DNA of 64,000 nt from Pseudoxanthomonas sp. PXM02 (GCF_014851805.1 NZ_JACVAK010000001.1:1550001-1614000); one strand, 5' to 3'; shown: positions 16,864-25,546, counted from the first letter of the stretch. The notes: generated by a model from the letters alone, not told the origin. Translations and numbers: made by a program.

Positions 16864-18303
16864 ATGAAACCGTTCCTGTTCGGCCCGATGACGTTCCTGG
16901 TCCCCGCGCTGCTGTTCGTGGTGCTGTTGCGCTCGGACACCGGGCGGGCGATGCAGGCCGCGGGTGTTCCTGCCGTCGCGATGCGGTGGAACACACCGCG
17001 CATGGCCGACACTGCCGATGCGTCTTCGTCGCACCGCACCCGGACCGGCGGAACGGTCGCGTCGCCCGCAACGACCACCGCGCCGTTGCCGAACGATCCG
17101 TTCGCGCCCGTCTATGTCGTCACCTCGCGCGACACCTACCAGGGCATCCGCGGTTTCGCCAGCAAGGCGGTGGAGCATCGCGACAGCACGGGCGCACCGG
17201 TGCTGATTGCCGAAAGCCGGGCCGACCGGCTGGGCGCGATCAGCCGCTACGTGCACGTCAACGAGCGTCGCTGCGGCGGTTACTTCGCGTTCCCCAGCCG
17301 TGCGCAGGCCGAGGCGTTCGTGCGCGAGGGGCGCGCGAAGCAGGCGATGACGAAGACCCTGCTTGCGTCCTACACGTTGAACAACCAGACCACCGTGAAC
17401 CGCTGGCTGCCGCAGGTACAGGAGCAGCGCCTCTACGCCACCATGAATCACCTGTCGAGCTACCAGAACCGCTACTTCTCCAGCCCGCACGGCAAGACGT
17501 CGGCCGAATGGATCCGCGACCACTGGCAGTCGCTGGCCGCCGGCCGCAGCGACGTCACCACCGAGTTGTTCACCGCCTGCGGCAATTGCTCCACGCAACC
17601 GTCGGTCATCCTGACCATCCGTGGCTGGGACCTGCCCGACGAAGTGGTGGTGCTGGGCGCGCACCTGGATTCGATCAACGTCAACACCTATCCCGACCCC
17701 AACCAGCACGCACCCGGCGCCGACGACGATGCCTCGGGCATCGCCACGCTCACCGAGACGCTGCGCATCGCGCTGGCCGATGGCTGGCAGCCGCGCCGCA
17801 CGGTGAAGTTCATGGGCTATGCCGCCGAGGAAGTCGGCCTGCGCGGTTCCCACGCCATCGCGCAGTCGTTCCGTCGCAGCGGCGTCAACGTGGTCAGCGT
17901 GCTGCAGGTGGACATGACCAACTACAAGGCCGGCGCGGTGACGGACATGAAGCTGATCAGCGACTACTCCAACACCGACCTGAAGAACTTCTTCATCACC
18001 CTGTTCGACACCTACCTGGCCCCGATGGGCCTGACGCGCAGCAGCACGGCCTGCGGTTATGCCTGCTCGGACCACGCGTCGTGGACGAACGCGGGCTACC
18101 CGGCGGCGATGATGTTCGAAGCCGGCGATCCGGGCGGCAGCTTCCCCTACATCCACACGTCCTATGACACGCTGGCGACCATGGGCGAGTCGGCGCAGCA
18201 CAGCGTCAAGTTCACCCAGTTCGCGCTGGCCTACCTGGGCGAAACCGCCAAGACCCGCGGCAAGGTCACCGGCGGGCCTGCGCAGGAGTTGCCGGCGCAG
18301 TAA
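16864..18303 (+). CDS. Secreted M28 family leucyl aminopeptidase
   Basis: The 479-residue preproprotein starts with a hydrophobic signal region (LFGPMTFLVPALLFVVLL). Residues about 75-160 look like a propeptide. The catalytic domain shows the M28E zinc ligands in order: GAHLDS (His), GADDDASG (bridging Asp), YAAEEVGLRGS (catalytic Glu and ligand Glu), QVDM (Asp) and YIHTSYDT (His). This matches Vibrio proteolyticus-type aminopeptidases, which release N-terminal hydrophobic residues outside the cell. Cys pairs (CGNCS, CGYACS) are consistent with secretion. It is divergent from the hypothetical secreted gene upstream. Confidence 0.9.
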   Translation: MKPFLFGPMTFLVPALLFVVLLRSDTGRAMQAAGVPAVAMRWNTPRMADTADASSSHRTRTGGTVASPATTTAPLPNDPFAPVYVVTSRDTYQGIRGFASKAVEHRDSTGAPVLIAESRADRLGAISRYVHVNERRCGGYFAFPSRAQAEAFVREGRAKQAMTKTLLASYTLNNQTTVNRWLPQVQEQRLYATMNHLSSYQNRYFSSPHGKTSAEWIRDHWQSLAAGRSDVTTELFTACGNCSTQPSVILTIRGWDLPDEVVVLGAHLDSINVNTYPDPNQHAPGADDDASGIATLTETLRIALADGWQPRRTVKFMGYAAEEVGLRGSHAIAQSFRRSGVNVVSVLQVDMTNYKAGAVTDMKLISDYSNTDLKNFFITLFDTYLAPMGLTRSSTACGYACSDHASWTNAGYPAAMMFEAGDPGGSFPYIHTSYDTLATMGESAQHSVKFTQFALAYLGETAKTRGKVTGGPAQELPAQ

Positions 18304-18393
18304 GTCCGCACGCAAGTCCCTGCCCTCGTCCGGCGCGGGCGGGTACCGTGCGAGGGTCGGATCGGGACCACTCTATGAGCGCTGGAGAACGAG

Positions 18394-18978
18394 ATGAGAC
18401 ACGCCTTCGCGAACATCGCTTTCACGCCCGCGGTCCGCGACGTCCAGGCGCGCGACGGCAGCCGTGCGCAGTACGCACGTGCCTTCGAATCCGGCGACGG
18501 CGTGCGCAATGCCGAACTCGGCCCAGACGAAGCCGCCTTCATCCAGGCGCAGCGCAGTTTCTACATGGCCACCGTGTCGGAAACCGGCTGGCCGTACGTG
18601 CAGCATCGCGGCGGCGAGCCGGGGTTCCTGCGCGTGGTGGATCCGACCACGCTGTCGTTCACCGACCTGCCGGGCAACCGGCAGTTCATCAGCGTCGGCA
18701 ACCTGGCCAACGACGACCGCGTGGCGCTGATCCTGATGGACTACGCACACCGGCACCGCTTGAAGCTGCTGGGCCGGCTGGCAGTGGAGGAATCATCGGC
18801 GACAGGACGCACGCAGCGCGAGATGCGGATCCACGTGGAAGCGTTCGACTGGAACTGCCCCAAGTACATCCCGGTGCGCTTCGAAGCGGAAGACGTGCAG
18901 CGCGCCATCGACGAGCGCGACCACCGCATCAGGGAGCTGGAAGCGCAGGTCACGCGGTTGCTCCAGAAAGAGAAATAA
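18394..18978 (+). CDS. Pyridoxamine 5'-phosphate oxidase-like flavin-binding protein
   Basis: A 194-residue protein with ATG 18394 after a modest GAGAACGAG site. It has the split-barrel PNPOx-like fold: FIQAQRSFYMATVSETGWPYVQHRGG, LRVVDPTTLSFTDLPGNRQFISVGNLANDDRVALILMDY and RLKLLGRLAVEE. This matches the MSMEG-type family annotated as pyridoxamine 5'-phosphate oxidase-related. An extra C-terminal helix (AIDERDHRIRELEAQVTRLLQKEK) looks like a coiled coil. The substrate is unknown; family members bind FMN, F420 or haem. Confidence 0.75.
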   Translation: MRHAFANIAFTPAVRDVQARDGSRAQYARAFESGDGVRNAELGPDEAAFIQAQRSFYMATVSETGWPYVQHRGGEPGFLRVVDPTTLSFTDLPGNRQFISVGNLANDDRVALILMDYAHRHRLKLLGRLAVEESSATGRTQREMRIHVEAFDWNCPKYIPVRFEAEDVQRAIDERDHRIRELEAQVTRLLQKEK

Positions 18979-19009
18979 CCGCGTCGCCTACCCCGGCCAT
19001 GCGGCGTGC

Positions 19010-20782
19010 TCAGCCCAACCCTCGACCCTGCTCCTGCAACGGCGCCTGCTCCTGCGGCTTCTGCTGGGCCAGCATCTGCTCGCCCATCTGCATGAAGCGC
19101 TGCCCTTCCGGAGATCGGGAGAACTCCCTGGCCATGCGGTCGAGCTCCTTGCTATCGCCGGCCAATAGGGCTGCGTAGACGCTGTCGACATAGGGATCGT
19201 TGAACGGGCCACGCTCGGGCTCACGTCCGCTTCGGCGATCGTCGATGGCTGCATCGGCGGCCGAAGGCATCGGAACGGCATCGCCGGGCGCGCGCTCCGC
19301 TTCGATCGTCTGTCCTCGCCCCTGATGTTCCGGCCGCTGCCCGTCTGCCCGCGGTCGTTCGCCGTCGCCAGTGGGCCCCCTCAGGGCTATCCCCAACTGG
19401 CCACTCTCGAAATTCTCGATCACCACAGGCTCTCGTCGCGTCTGATCGGACGCCAGCGTGTCGATCACCGAAAGATTGTTGTTCTCCAGGGTGTAGACGA
19501 AGCGCCCATCGTCGCTGCGGTAGGTATCGGCGGGATCGGATTCCCTGCGCGCGCCACCCGTCAGTGGCCGTCCGCTCCAGCGCACCTCACCCACCCCGTC
19601 GCTGTCCCTCAATGTATCGCCAGCATCGACCACGTAGGTGTCGCGCCCTTCACCGCCCTCCAATCGGTCGTGGCCCTGCCCGCCGATCAGGATGTCGTCC
19701 CCGCGATGCGAGCGCAGCGTGTCGTTGCCGCCTTCGCCGATCAGCAGGTCATTGCTCGCGATTTCGACGTTGCCTTGCATCCTGCGGGAGTCGAGGGTGG
19801 CAGCATGGCTCTGGTCCACATCCTGCGGGGTGTTGTTGCGCTGGTCCCGGCGAAGGTTGGCGCCGGTGCGAAGCTCTCTCCCCGGATCAAGATAGATCGC
19901 CGTCGTGGCGAAATCTTCATTCCTCAGACGTTCGGCCAGATCGGGATTCTCGGTTCTGAGATCTTCCAGCAGTCTGCTCCTGGCAGGTTCGAGAGCAGAT
20001 GCCAGTGTCTGAACTGGCCCGTATTCCCGCACCAGATCGGGGTAGTTGTTGTTGGCTTGGGCGATGGCGTTTCTTCGCGCCTGGTTCCCGTCCAAGTCAA
20101 CACCCCAATTGCGCTCATTCTCCAGAATGTCGTCACGATGGAGCTGGAACATCCGATAGACACTGCGCGCTTCGTCGGCCGTCACATTGAGCGGATCATC
20201 GTAGAGGCCGAAGATCTCCGACTCCATGTTTCGACGAGCCCGCAACCCAAGCTGCAAGCCGACATTATCGTTGGTCCCTCGGCTGTTGTAGCGCAGTTGA
20301 TACCAGGCTTCTGCGCGATCGCCGTCGGCAACTGCATCATTGAACCCTTGCATGTGAGTTGCCATGCGCCCTGGGCCACGGTTGTAAGTAAGCGAAACCA
20401 CAATGGCACGCTCATCCGAGAACGGCATCCCCAGATGCTCCGCGTGACGCTCATACCTCGCCAGGCTAACGCTCTCCAGCAGGCTTCTGGCTTCTTCGCG
20501 CGTGATCCGAACATCGAATGCGAGCCCGAGCGCGGTTTTCTGTTCGTTCGGCGCTCTATCGATGGCCAACAATTGCTGACGCTCGGCTTGGGATAGCTGT
20601 ACACCAGCCCCGTCCCACAGCTCCACGTTATTGTTGCGATTAAACGTGTAGCCGAATCCGATGGTGGCCTTGTAGTCCTCCGCGTCATATGGCGCAGCAC
20701 GGTAGCCTTCGAAGTTCTGGATCATCACGCTGGCCCGATGGCGATACTGCTCTTCCGTGCGCCCCTGGTAATCGATCGGCAT
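19010..20782 (-). CDS. Lysozyme/RTX effector-like protein (candidate type IV secretion substrate)
   Basis: AGGAGG sits five bases before ATG 20782. The 590-residue protein has no signal peptide. Residues 20-180 look like a GH24/T4-type lysozyme: FEGYRAAPYDAEDYKATIGFGYT places E25, D33 or D36, and T40 where the catalytic Glu-Asp-Thr triad is expected. Around residues 340-395 come RTX-type calcium repeats (GEGGNDTL, RGDDILIGGQGHDRLEGGEGRD). The tail (residues 545-590) is Gln-rich (MLAQQKPQEQAPLQEQ), reminiscent of Xanthomonadales T4SS effectors carrying XVIPCD. Two lipoprotein genes lie directly upstream. It probably acts as a peptidoglycan-degrading antibacterial effector. Confidence 0.7.
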   Translation of the reverse strand: MPIDYQGRTEEQYRHRASVMIQNFEGYRAAPYDAEDYKATIGFGYTFNRNNNVELWDGAGVQLSQAERQQLLAIDRAPNEQKTALGLAFDVRITREEARSLLESVSLARYERHAEHLGMPFSDERAIVVSLTYNRGPGRMATHMQGFNDAVADGDRAEAWYQLRYNSRGTNDNVGLQLGLRARRNMESEIFGLYDDPLNVTADEARSVYRMFQLHRDDILENERNWGVDLDGNQARRNAIAQANNNYPDLVREYGPVQTLASALEPARSRLLEDLRTENPDLAERLRNEDFATTAIYLDPGRELRTGANLRRDQRNNTPQDVDQSHAATLDSRRMQGNVEIASNDLLIGEGGNDTLRSHRGDDILIGGQGHDRLEGGEGRDTYVVDAGDTLRDSDGVGEVRWSGRPLTGGARRESDPADTYRSDDGRFVYTLENNNLSVIDTLASDQTRREPVVIENFESGQLGIALRGPTGDGERPRADGQRPEHQGRGQTIEAERAPGDAVPMPSAADAAIDDRRSGREPERGPFNDPYVDSVYAALLAGDSKELDRMAREFSRSPEGQRFMQMGEQMLAQQKPQEQAPLQEQGRGLG

Positions 20783-20839
20783 GATCGCCTCCTTTCCTAG
20801 ATGTGATTTGCCATCGCCAAGCGCGATGGAGATTCCGTT

Positions 20840-21424
20840 CTACCGCCCCAGGGAACACGAATCGCTCTGTTTCACGAAGCTGATGCGCTCCCTGGTGGCT
20901 TCCGTCTTGCAGGAGCTGAGAAGCATGGGGTACATCGATCCTCCCTTATCCTCTTCCGTCTCTTCAAGGCAAGCCTTGTCGCGCTTCGTCTCCCAAGCAG
21001 CGTGCTTACGATCCATACCCGCTAGACACTGAGGCAGCGCTGACGCCCGTTTCGCGTCCATTACCGCATCCAGTTCCAGATCTGAAGCGACAAAGTCTCG
21101 GAAAGCACAGATGTTCATGCTGAGCTGCGTGAGAGTACAGTCATCCAGCAACGACAGAAGTTCTGATGCCGGGATACGACTTCTGGCAGACAGCTCGTTC
21201 ACCACCATTGATGGGTCGGGTGGAGCGACCCTAGGCGCTGAGACCGCCTGTACAACAGATTCTTCCGAAGAAGGCACAGACTGTGCCATTGGTATCGCGT
21301 GTTGGCATGCAGCGAGCGCGAGAGCAAGGAACGCCACGCCTGTTTTCAGGATCCCTGCGCGAGATAGCAACACGCCAGCGTGAGAAATCTCAGAGCTACT
21401 TGTCCAACCGTTTCCGTAGATCAC
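20840..21424 (-). CDS. Lipoprotein with DUF1311/LprI-like lysozyme-inhibitor domain (candidate immunity protein)
   Basis: The start is GTG 21424, chosen because AAGGAG lies exactly seven bases upstream. The 194-residue protein has a long N-region, then a lipoprotein signal ending LALAAC. The mature half (CTLTQLSMNICAFRDFVASD, CLAGMDRKHAAW, RDKACLEETEEDKGGSMYPMLL, SSCKTEATRERISF) matches the cysteine pattern of DUF1311/LprI-like lysozyme inhibitors, with the GGS and C...T..R spacing. It sits 57 bases upstream of the lysozyme-like effector on the same strand. This fits an immunity protein protecting the producer's periplasm. Confidence 0.6.
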   Translation of the reverse strand: MIYGNGWTSSSEISHAGVLLSRAGILKTGVAFLALALAACQHAIPMAQSVPSSEESVVQAVSAPRVAPPDPSMVVNELSARSRIPASELLSLLDDCTLTQLSMNICAFRDFVASDLELDAVMDAKRASALPQCLAGMDRKHAAWETKRDKACLEETEEDKGGSMYPMLLSSCKTEATRERISFVKQSDSCSLGR

Positions 21425-21490
21425 GCGCCTGCTCCTTGCGTTTTTTTCATTTCCGTTCTTATTGACGATGATGCCGTCGTCCTACCACCC

Positions 21491-22006
21491 TCACGGGCAT
21501 GGACGCGCTCCTTTCGCTTCCTCTCCTTGCCGCTCATGCGGCGGCGACGGAGTTTCTTCAGACTTCACTAGCACGTCATTCGTGGCAATGATGGCGATAT
21601 CCGTCCCTCCACGCCTGATGCTATCCACTTCTCTCCAGTGAAGCTCGCTGCCCTCCAGCGTGGCGCGCACCAATGCTATTGATCCATTTCGATAGCTTTC
21701 AACCGCCATGACGGCCGTGTTCCCAACCGCCGCACCGATCACACTTCCATCGTCGATCTGTCGTAGATTGACGAGTGCGCCACCGAAGTCGCCACAGATA
21801 CGGTCGCCTTCCTGCACTAGCGTCACGCTGAAGCCGCCACAATCGAGTGCCGGGTTCGTTCTGTCACACCACTTCACCGACCAGTCACCATTGAAGTCGG
21901 GCTTCGCGGCTCGCGCGGGAGGGCCGGATACGCAGCCTGCCAATCCAACACATGCGACTGCAAAGAACATCGCAAGCGTCTCGATTGTGAATCTCCGGAT
22001 TGCCAT
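21491..22006 (-). CDS. Second lipoprotein of the effector locus (candidate accessory immunity)
   Basis: A textbook AGGAGG precedes ATG 22006 by five bases. The 171-residue protein has a lipobox (LAGC) and a beta-rich mature part. GDWSVKWCDRTNPALDCGGFSVTLVQEGDRICGDFGG contains three cysteines, and a Gly/Val-rich region and a charged tail follow. I do not recognise a domain with certainty. The position, first of three same-strand genes with short gaps (66 and 57 bases), suggests a shared operon with the lysozyme protein. A role as immunity or anchoring factor is inferred from context only. Confidence 0.5.
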   Translation of the reverse strand: MAIRRFTIETLAMFFAVACVGLAGCVSGPPARAAKPDFNGDWSVKWCDRTNPALDCGGFSVTLVQEGDRICGDFGGALVNLRQIDDGSVIGAAVGNTAVMAVESYRNGSIALVRATLEGSELHWREVDSIRRGGTDIAIIATNDVLVKSEETPSPPHERQGEEAKGARPCP

Positions 22007-22100
22007 GGGGTCCTCCTGACCTCGTTCTGACGGCTGGCCGAGCGCCAACGATGAACTCTGTCGGTGACCAACTGCAAGTGTTGCTCACGAGGACCACGTT

Positions 22101-22124
22101 ACGCGCGCGATTGGCGCGCGTTTT
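22101..22124 (+). terminator. Terminator-like hairpin ending in a T-run
   Basis: A perfect 8-bp stem, ACGCGCGC / GCGCGCGT, encloses GATTG, with TTTT running from its last paired base at 22121. It reads as an intrinsic terminator on the plus strand, yet no plus-strand gene precedes it here. The nearest genes are on the minus strand, so it may end an unrecognised small transcript or be incidental. Confidence 0.4.
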
Positions 22125-22275
22125 CTCATTGTCGGAATGTGATCCCCTCGGCTAACGGCGACGGATACTTCGTTCTGACGCCGTCGGGACCAGCCACCTC
22201 GCATGCCGTCACAGCCGTCGTACTACGCAACGCCGGGCCGAGGCTCGGGCCTTTCCTAGGCGATGGCCCCAGGAG

Positions 22276-22668
22276 CTAGTTGCCCAGCACCTTGAACAGC
22301 AGCAACCAGAAGAACCAGCCGATCATCATCAGGAACAGGGCTTCGCCTGCCGCTTTCTTCTTGTTCGCCATCAGATAGGCGGCGGCCAGGATGATCACGA
22401 TGCCGGGCAGCAGCACGCACAGCACCTTGATGACGAGCGGCAGTGTGTCCGCTGAGTCCGCACCGGGGATGGGCGGCGGGGCATGACTGCCCGGTGGCGT
22501 ATCGAAGCGTGCATCCTGGACGCCACGCGCGATGAGTTCCTGCCGTGCCAGGCCGATCGCTTCTTCGCTGTACTCGTCCGTCGTCGCCAAGGCGATGGCC
22601 ATCAAGCGATCGACGTCGTATTCCCGGTACAGCTGCCTGGTCGCGTCCGCATCGAAATAGGTCGACAT
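22276..22668 (-). CDS. Small single-helix membrane protein
   Basis: The start is ATG 22668 behind GGGAGAGAAGGG, giving 130 residues. Residues 1-55 form a polar helical domain (YFDADATRQLYREYDVDRLMAIALATTDEYSEEAIGLARQELIARG). A Pro-rich linker follows, then two closely spaced hydrophobic helices (LPLVIKVLCVLLPGIVIILAAAYLM, GEALFLMMIGWFFWLLLFKVL). The function is unknown. The N-terminal part looks like a small cytosolic interaction domain. Confidence 0.6.
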   Translation of the reverse strand: MSTYFDADATRQLYREYDVDRLMAIALATTDEYSEEAIGLARQELIARGVQDARFDTPPGSHAPPPIPGADSADTLPLVIKVLCVLLPGIVIILAAAYLMANKKKAAGEALFLMMIGWFFWLLLFKVLGN

Positions 22669-22828
22669 CCCTTCTCTCCCTGATCGTCGTTCCCGGCGGC
22701 CCCCGTCTGGTGGAGGCACCCCCGGCCCGGGTGCAGCTTACGGCCAACGCGCCCCGGATCGAAGCGCGTTGGCGCCAGGTACGACGACGGGGGCGGCCCA
22801 CCGCGCGATGGGCGCTTCCCCGTGCGAT

Positions 22829-22850
22829 GGCGGGCGTGAGCCCGCCCTGC
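22829..22850. repeat. GGCGGGC...GCCCGCC hairpin downstream of the FKBP gene
   Basis: A perfect 7-bp stem (GGCGGGC / GCCCGCC, loop GTGA) lies 10 bases past the FKBP stop codon. It is the core of the dispersed repeat family seen at 10090, 23319 and 25087. It may act as an mRNA-end hairpin for the FKBP transcript. Confidence 0.6.
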
Positions 22851-22855
22851 GTGCC

Positions 22856-23209
22856 TCAGGCGCCCAGCAGTTCCACGTCGAACTTCAGCGTCGCGTTGGG
22901 CGGGATGACGCCGCCGGCGCCGCGGGCACCGTAGCCGAGGTTGGCGGGGATGATGAGGGTGCGCGCGCCGCCTTCCTTCATGCCCTGCACGCCTTCGTCC
23001 CAGCCCTTGATGACCATGCCGCCGCCGAGGGGAAAGATGAAGGGTTCGCCGCGGTCCTTGCTGGAATCGAACTTGGCGCCCTGCTCGCCGTTCTCGTACA
23101 GCCAGCCGGTGTAGTGCACAACGACGTTGCGGCCGGGCTGGGCTTCGGCGCCGCTGCCGACGACGGTGTCTTCGAACTGCAGGCCGGACGCGGTGGTGGT
23201 GAATGCCAT
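22856..23209 (-). CDS. FKBP-type peptidyl-prolyl isomerase
   Basis: A 117-residue single-domain FKBP with the standard sequence: VVVHYTGWLYENG, KFDSSKDRGEPFIFPLGGG, VIKGWDEGVQGMKEGG, RTLIIPANLGYGARGAGGVIPPNATLKFDVELL. This is the cytosolic form without a signal peptide or extra domain. It catalyses cis-trans isomerisation of peptidyl-proline bonds during protein folding. The Tyr, Asp, Phe, Val-Ile, Trp and Tyr pocket residues are all in place. It stands alone as a transcription unit. Confidence 0.93.
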   Translation of the reverse strand: MAFTTTASGLQFEDTVVGSGAEAQPGRNVVVHYTGWLYENGEQGAKFDSSKDRGEPFIFPLGGGMVIKGWDEGVQGMKEGGARTLIIPANLGYGARGAGGVIPPNATLKFDVELLGA

Positions 23210-23318
23210 GGGGTGTTCCTCTTGGGGATGGGTATTTGCGGCGCGCAGTTTATCGCGCGTGCGGTCAAGAGGAGGGAAGTAACCCGACGACCCCTCCGTC
23301 GCTAGCGCATGGGCGGTC

Positions 23319-23384
23319 GTGGGCGCCCCACCCCGACTCGACGGGTACCGGTGGTACGTGATGGCGGGCTTGAGCCCGCCCTAC
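23319..23384. repeat. Intergenic GGCGGGCTTGAGCCCGCCCTAC-type repeat
   Basis: The right half (GGCGGGCTTGAGCCCGCC) is a perfect hairpin, preceded by a less conserved GTGGGCGCCCCACC arm. It lies in the gap between the FKBP start and a truncated gene, upstream of both. Copies at 10090 and 25087 share the architecture. Confidence 0.6.
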
Positions 23385-23458
23385 CTGCGCTGCATGACCC
23401 GTGCTGGCTTTCAGCACCGGCCACTACGTGAAACGATTCCGGGCACGCTTCATAACCT

Positions 23459-23893
23459 TCACTCTCCGTACGAGATCACCCTGCCGACCATTTCATTGAT
23501 CCTGTTACGCTCCGAGGCAGGCAGCAAGCCTTCGAACACGAGCTGTTCGAAGTTGTTGTAGGGGCCACATATCCCCGCCAGGCAGTACGTCGTCATCAAC
23601 GCGCCGTTTGAACGGCAGTCCAGTCCCGTCCTGCATGCCGCGAGCGTCCAGGCGAGCGTGGCCTCCTCGGTGCCGGACTCGGGGCCGAAGACATGGGGAA
23701 GCGAGGAAGCCTCGGGCCCCATCGCATCGGCCATGGCGAGGAATGCCTCCGGATCGCGCGATCGCGCAACGCGCTCCCTCAGCGCGCGCAGGTAGTTCTC
23801 GTCTCTCGACAGCGGAGCGCGGGATGCGACCAATGCCGCTTCGGCCGCCAGACTCCCCGCCTTGGCGGCGGGGTGCACTGCGCTTACCCGGGC
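23459..23893 (-). pseudogene. Remnant of a secreted hypothetical protein (C-terminal part)
   Basis: The frame ends VFEGLLPASERNRINEMVGRVISYGE and contains WTLAACRTGLDC...MTTYCLAGICGPY. This is the cysteine-rich C-terminal signature of a secreted protein family I have seen in Xanthomonadaceae. There is no credible start with a signal peptide. Upstream the frame runs into the NPYQAP pseudogene on the same strand, through several stops in alternate frames. It looks like the 3' part of a gene whose 5' part is missing, about 145 codons surviving. Confidence 0.5.
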
Positions 23894-23901
23894 TACCCGG
23901 G

Positions 23902-24333
23902 CTACGCGGGTTCCCGCGCGGCGGCGGGAGCGAACCAGTGGCGTACCGGGGGCAGGAAGAGCATGGCGGCCACGGCGATACGCAGGACGGACGAGAGCGT
24001 GGACAGCCACTCCGTCGCCCACACACCGCGCCGCACCAGCATCAACAGGACGAAGGCGGATATCACCGTCGTCATCACCAATCACACCCTCGCCCATTGC
24101 CAGCGCCGCCACAGCGCCAGGCACATAGCCATGCAGTAGATGCCGTTGATCGTCGCCACCGGAAGAAATAGCCCGGCCTCACCGGCCGCACTCTTCCACA
24201 GGGACAGTACTTCGAGCACGTAGTGCAGCAAATAGCACGCGAGTGTCGCCAGCAACGCCGGAGGCATCGACGGATTCGCGGGCACTGGCAGCGTGGCGGC
24301 CGGTGCCTGGTAAGGATTGGGCGACTCGCTCAT
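23902..24333 (-). pseudogene. NPYQAP-motif membrane protein interrupted by a TGA codon
   Basis: From ATG 24333 the frame reads MSESPNPYQAP and aligns along its length with the intact paralogue at 10168-10602. At 24082-24084 an in-frame TGA replaces a Trp codon expected from the alignment (WARV stop LVMTTVISAF). The same frame continues, uninterrupted, to TAG at 23902-23904 with the terminal helix and WFAP ending. Without the TGA the product would be 143 residues, against 144 for the paralogue. The four-residue ATGA overlap with the preceding gene shows translational coupling. It is a truncated or pseudogene copy unless the TGA is a sequencing error. Confidence 0.75.
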
Positions 24334-25001
24334 CGGGTGACTGTCTCCCGTTGCGTCTTCATCGTCAGCGCTTCGGAGAGCAGGGATTCGTAGAGATGCA
24401 GACGGATGCGCTTGAGGTTGCCGACCATCATGACGAAATAGAACAGGATCAAGCCGAAGCCGATGATGAGTTGCCAGTACGGCATCTCCATCAGTTCGTC
24501 CCAGTTGCGGAAGAACAGATACGCCGACACGAGCACCGGCAGTACACCCAGTCGCTCCAGCCCGCCCGTGAACAGGCCGATCTTTGCCGAGATTTGCGGC
24601 AGCATGAGCCGTGCCAAGCGTTGATGCTCTTGCAGATCCGACGTGGGGCGCTCGCTCAGCCACGTCAGGATCGTATGGAACTGCGGCAGGTCGTGGTCGA
24701 GCTGGCTTACCTGATCTGCTCGCCATGTCCACAGCGTCCAGCCCAGCACGCCATAGGAACGGACCATGTCAGGCAGCAATGCGAGCAGGAACACCGAGAA
24801 GCTGATCTGTGCCCACGTGATCATCCACTGGCCCGGCGTCATGACGTGGACCAGCACGAACGGGATCAGTGTGGCCACCGCCGCGATGCCGCCAACGATG
24901 TTGGCCCTGCGGTAGATCGGTGGCGTGTTGAGGATGCCCGATGGGCCGTCCGGCACGGCACGCAGGCGGCGGTCCAGTTCGGTAAAACTGAGTGTGTCCA
25001 T
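24330..25001 (-). CDS. Multi-pass membrane protein
   Basis: The start at ATG 25001 follows GGGGA, giving 223 residues. Hydrophobic segments include VGGIAAVATLIPFVLVHVM, WMITWAQISFSVFLLALL and WQLIIGFGLILFYFVMMVG, with a cytosolic helical middle (DLQEHQRLARLML). The stop codon overlaps the start of the NPYQAP gene (ATGA), so the two are translationally coupled. The function is unknown. Confidence 0.65.
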   Translation of the reverse strand: MDTLSFTELDRRLRAVPDGPSGILNTPPIYRRANIVGGIAAVATLIPFVLVHVMTPGQWMITWAQISFSVFLLALLPDMVRSYGVLGWTLWTWRADQVSQLDHDLPQFHTILTWLSERPTSDLQEHQRLARLMLPQISAKIGLFTGGLERLGVLPVLVSAYLFFRNWDELMEMPYWQLIIGFGLILFYFVMMVGNLKRIRLHLYESLLSEALTMKTQRETVTR

Positions 25002-25086
25002 GGCGTTCCCCAAAGCCTATGGGCCAGGACTATGCCATGACGACATGGGTTGAGCCGCCACGGTGAGGCGATCTCGTCGGCGCATC

Positions 25087-25157
25087 GTAGGGTGGGCCTT
25101 GGCCCACCGTTCGACGAGTGCGGAAGGTGTGCGACGGCGGGCTTGAGCCCGCCCTAC
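25087..25157. repeat. Intergenic GTAGGGTGGGC...GGCGGGCTTGAGCCCGCCCTAC repeat
   Basis: The element begins GTAGGGTGGGCCTTGGCCCACC and ends GGCGGGCTTGAGCCCGCCCTAC, both arms palindromic, and overlaps the last codons of the downstream gene at 25154. It is the clearest copy of a dispersed repeat that also occurs at 10090 and 23319. It probably forms a double hairpin in RNA. Confidence 0.7.
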
Positions 25158-25486
25158 TTGCTGTCAGGTGTGGCGTCGGCGCCGGTGGTGGCGCGGAGAG
25201 CGCTGTCCAAGGCCACGCGGACGGGGAATTGCAGCGGGGGTGCTTGTTCGCAGTGGCTGATGATGAGGTCCAGCAGGTGTGCCAAGGCATCGGGGCGGGT
25301 GTTTGCATGGGCGCCCCCTACGCGATGCTGGATTTCGTTGAGCCACTTGAGGGCATTGAGCTGTGCGGCGGGGTCCAGTGTTTCGTCGGCCCAGATAGCG
25401 CGGCCGGCGATCGTCAGCTCATGCCAGAGGCGGATGCAGAAGTGCCTGGCCTGCGATGCGTCGAGTTCCACGATGCGCGCTCTCAT
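25154..25486 (-). CDS. Small hypothetical protein paired with an XAC0095-type gene
   Basis: A 110-residue helical protein (IVELDASQARHFCIRLWHELTIAGRAIW...NALKWLNEIQHRV). It belongs to a type of small soluble xanthomonad protein, of unknown function, rich in Trp/His helices. AGGAG lies 12 bases before ATG 25486. The XAC0095-like gene upstream ends 60 bases earlier on the same strand, so they may be an operon. Its stop codon overlaps the edge of a REP-like repeat. Confidence 0.6.
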   Translation of the reverse strand: MRARIVELDASQARHFCIRLWHELTIAGRAIWADETLDPAAQLNALKWLNEIQHRVGGAHANTRPDALAHLLDLIISHCEQAPPLQFPVRVALDSALRATTGADATPDSK

Positions 25487-25546
25487 GGCGGTGGCGCTCT
25501 CCTGTGGGTGTGCGGTGGTGTCGGTGGTGGTGGCGAGGCCACGCGA

